Made by a program: the position numbers and the translations under genes
Shown: piece by piece, positions 5,639 to 7,260 of the stretch
Numbering within the stretch: position 1 is the stretch's first letter
How the letters are laid out: each line of letters begins with the position of its first letter
Assembly: GCA_017500625.1 (NCBI GenBank)
Contig: JAFVYX010000178.1
Coordinates: forward strand, 1 to 7,260
Length of the DNA: 7,260 nucleotides
Origin: Clostridia bacterium
GTDB taxonomy: Bacteria; Bacillota_A; Clostridia; Oscillospirales; CAG-272
Reading direction: 5' to 3'
Notes under the pieces: generated by a model
Databases searched by the model: none
Seen by the model: only the letters and a program-made list of their open reading frames with translations
Told to the model about the DNA's origin: nothing

Positions 5639-6664
5639 TTGAAGCTGGCATTTTTTGATACCAAGCCCTACGACAGGGCGGCCTTTGATCGCGCCGCGGT
5701 GGGGACGGGCATCGAGATCAAATACTTTGAGACCAAGCTCACCGAGGACACGGTGAACCTGGCGGCAGGGCACGATGCCGTTTGCGTGTTTGTGAACGAC
5801 ACGGTGAACGCCACCGTCATCGACCGCCTCCGTGAGCTTAGGATCGGCACGCTGGCCCTACGCTCGGCGGGCTTTAACAACGTGGATATGAAGCACGCCT
5901 TCGGGCGCTTGCACGTCGTGCGTGTGCCCGCCTATTCGCCCTATGCGGTGGCCGAGCATACCATGGCCCTTCTCCTCACCTCGGTAAGGCGGATCCACAA
6001 GGCGTATATCCGCACGCGCGATTTTAATTTCAGTCTTGCGGGTATGACGGGCTTTGACCTGCACGGCAAGACGGTGGGCGTTGTGGGCACGGGGCGGATC
6101 GGCCGCGTATTCATCGACATCTGCCTTGGCTTCGGAATGCGGGTGCTTGCCTACGATAAGCACCCGAAGCCGGACGACGAGCGCGTGCACTACGTGCCGC
6201 TTGACACGCTGTTTGCCGAGAGCGACATCATCTCGCTCCACTGCCCTTTGACCGAGGACACCTATCACCTCATTGACGAGGAAGCGCTCAAGAAATGCCG
6301 ACGAGGCGTGGTGCTGCTCAACACCTCGCGTGGGGCGCTCGTCGATGCCGAGGCGCTCCTGACCGCCATTAAGTCGCGGCAGGTGGGAGCCGCCTGCCTT
6401 GACGTGTACGAGGAGGAGTCCGACCTCTTTTTTGAGGACTTCTCGGGCCATATTCTGGAGGACGACACGCTGGCACGGCTCATCTCCATGCCCAACGTGA
6501 TCGTATCCTCGCACCAGGCCTTCCTCACCGAGGAGGCACTGGCGAACATTGCCGAGACCACACTCGACAATCTTCTGGCCCTGGAGCGCTACGGGGAATG
6601 CCCGAACGAGGTTTGCTACAAAAACGGCTCTGCCGAAGACTGCAAGAGCGGAAAATGCTTTTGA
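5639..6664 (+). CDS. ldhA: NAD-dependent D-lactate dehydrogenase (D-2-hydroxyacid dehydrogenase, LdhA type)
   Basis: This cytoplasmic enzyme reduces pyruvate to D-lactate with NADH, or a related 2-oxoacid, and regenerates NAD in fermentation. It has 341 residues from TTG 5639. The N-terminus KLAFFDTKPYD, RSAGFNNVD (75-83) and VPAYSPYAVAEH (96-107) are LdhA signatures. The Rossmann loop GVVGTGRIG (147-155) is followed by Asp173, which favours NAD over NADP. Catalytic residues are Arg231 in NTSRG, Glu260 in DVYEEE and His292 in SSHQAF, each four positions below E. coli LdhA (235, 264, 296). LFFEDFSG and NIAETTLDNL also fit. After the ECPNEV motif near the usual E. coli end, about 16 more residues follow, and the last 21 residues hold four cysteines (321, 326, 335, 340). 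It lies 83 bases after the hydrolase gene and may share its transcript. Other 2-hydroxyacids are possible substrates. Confidence 0.93.
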   Translation: MKLAFFDTKPYDRAAFDRAAVGTGIEIKYFETKLTEDTVNLAAGHDAVCVFVNDTVNATVIDRLRELRIGTLALRSAGFNNVDMKHAFGRLHVVRVPAYSPYAVAEHTMALLLTSVRRIHKAYIRTRDFNFSLAGMTGFDLHGKTVGVVGTGRIGRVFIDICLGFGMRVLAYDKHPKPDDERVHYVPLDTLFAESDIISLHCPLTEDTYHLIDEEALKKCRRGVVLLNTSRGALVDAEALLTAIKSRQVGAACLDVYEEESDLFFEDFSGHILEDDTLARLISMPNVIVSSHQAFLTEEALANIAETTLDNLLALERYGECPNEVCYKNGSAEDCKSGKCF

Positions 6665-6692
6665 CGGCGGCGAGCAAAAATAAAGAAAGACG

Positions 6693-6697
6693 AGGGA
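6693..6697 (+). promoter_or_regulatory. fprA ribosome binding site
   Basis: AGGGA lies 4 bases before ATG 6702 and 7 bases before the adjacent in-frame ATG 6705. Its spacing fits the second ATG slightly better, so the true start is uncertain by one codon. Confidence 0.6.
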
Positions 6698-6701
6698 ACG
6701 C

Positions 6702-7260
6702 ATGATGAACATTACAAACGACATAAGGTACATTGGCGTCAATGACCACAGCATTGACCTGTTTGAGGGGCAGTACGTGGTACCGAACGGCATGGCCTAC
6801 AACTCCTACCTGATCCTTGACGAGAAGGTTGCCGTGATGGACACGGTGGACGCCGCCTTTACCCACGAGTGGCTCGATAACCTGCAGAACGCCCTCGGCG
6901 GCCGCGCCCCCGACTATCTCATCGTTCAGCACATGGAGCCCGACCACTCCGCGAACGTTTTGAATTTCTCAAAGACCTACCCCGCGGCCACCATTGTGGC
7001 CTCCGCCAAGGCGTTTACCATGATGAAAAACTTTTTCGGCACCGACTTTGCCGAGAACCGCCTTGTGGTCGGAGAGGGCGACACCCTCTCGCTTGGGAAG
7101 CACACCCTCACCTTTGTGACGGCGCCGATGGTGCATTGGCCCGAGGTCATTGTGACCTACGATGCCTATGACAAGGTCCTCTTCTCTGCCGACGGCTTCG
7201 GCAAGTTCGGCGCCTTGGACGTCGACGAGGACTGGGCGTGCGAGGCGAGGCGCTATTACA
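6702..7260 (+). CDS. fprA: FprA-family flavodiiron protein (A-type flavoprotein), 3' end missing
   Basis: This cytoplasmic flavodiiron protein reduces O2 to water and/or NO to N2O in anaerobes, using electrons usually delivered by rubredoxin or a similar carrier. The first 186 of roughly 400 residues are in the window, covering most of the metallo-beta-lactamase-like domain. The frame is open at the window end, and the FMN-binding flavodoxin domain must lie beyond it. Diiron ligands are visible in QHMEPDHSAN (His77, Glu79, Asp81, with His82), VHWPE (His145) and SADGFG (Asp164). The His-x-Glu-x-Asp-His motif fits a flavodiiron protein rather than a hydrolytic beta-lactamase, which has HxHxDH. 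Start is ATG 6702 or ATG 6705. It follows ldhA by 37 bases with no terminator or promoter that I can see, so co-transcription is likely. Whether O2 or NO is preferred cannot be read from this part. Confidence 0.93.
   Translation, partial: MMNITNDIRYIGVNDHSIDLFEGQYVVPNGMAYNSYLILDEKVAVMDTVDAAFTHEWLDNLQNALGGRAPDYLIVQHMEPDHSANVLNFSKTYPAATIVASAKAFTMMKNFFGTDFAENRLVVGEGDTLSLGKHTLTFVTAPMVHWPEVIVTYDAYDKVLFSADGFGKFGALDVDEDWACEARRYY

Noticed and set aside
4152..5651. A 499-codon minus-strand open frame opposite the ceramidase-like gene
   Set aside because: It has the same composition artefact as the others. The plus strand carries intact catalytic motifs and a ribosome site.
5858..6947. Minus-strand open frames opposite ldhA and the fprA start
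   Set aside because: They cross the gap between two well-supported genes and show no family motifs or convincing start sites.
1..7260. Mobile element, CRISPR array, tRNA/rRNA or phage module
   Set aside because: I saw no transposase or integrase motif, no terminal inverted repeats, no regularly spaced repeats and no tRNA cloverleaf. Gene order and composition look like ordinary chromosome.

Overview
The window is a compact, plus-strand stretch of a GC-rich bacterial chromosome, with short gaps, good Shine-Dalgarno sites and C/G-ending codons. It holds six genes: four complete and two cut by the window edges. The content suggests a strictly anaerobic, fermentative Bacillota, most likely a gut Clostridia lineage with high GC. 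The pointers are a SDR-type fructuronate reductase of the Bacillus YjmF/UxuB kind, a K+-dependent membrane pyrophosphatase, an LdhA-type D-lactate dehydrogenase and an FprA flavodiiron protein. The exact taxon is inference.

Layout. Positions 1-750 hold the C-terminal ~90% of the fructuronate reductase (hexuronate catabolism). A strong hairpin (765-793) separates it from hppA (817-2901), a cation-pumping pyrophosphatase that ends at a textbook intrinsic terminator (2908-2940). A short AT-rich gap follows, carrying a near-consensus sigma-A promoter (2960-2988, exact 17-bp spacer). That promoter probably drives a second unit: a NagA-like amidohydrolase (GTG start at 3029, to 4180), a neutral-ceramidase-family Zn hydrolase (4191-5555) whose ribosome site overlaps the nagA stop, a D-lactate dehydrogenase (TTG start at 5639, to 6664) behind an 83-nt leader with two dyads, and the start of an FprA-type flavodiiron protein (6702 to window end).

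How the genes may work together. UxuB and the amidohydrolase fit uronate and amino-sugar breakdown, LdhA re-oxidises NADH by making D-lactate, HppA recovers energy from pyrophosphate, and FprA removes O2 (or NO). The least ordinary part is the tightly coupled pair of two predicted cytoplasmic metal-dependent amide hydrolases, a divergent NagA and a leaderless ceramidase-like protein. They could act in succession on one N-acylated substrate, but that is a hypothesis. No RNA gene, mobile element, CRISPR array or clearly new defence system was seen, and no stretch over 300 bases lacks a gene.
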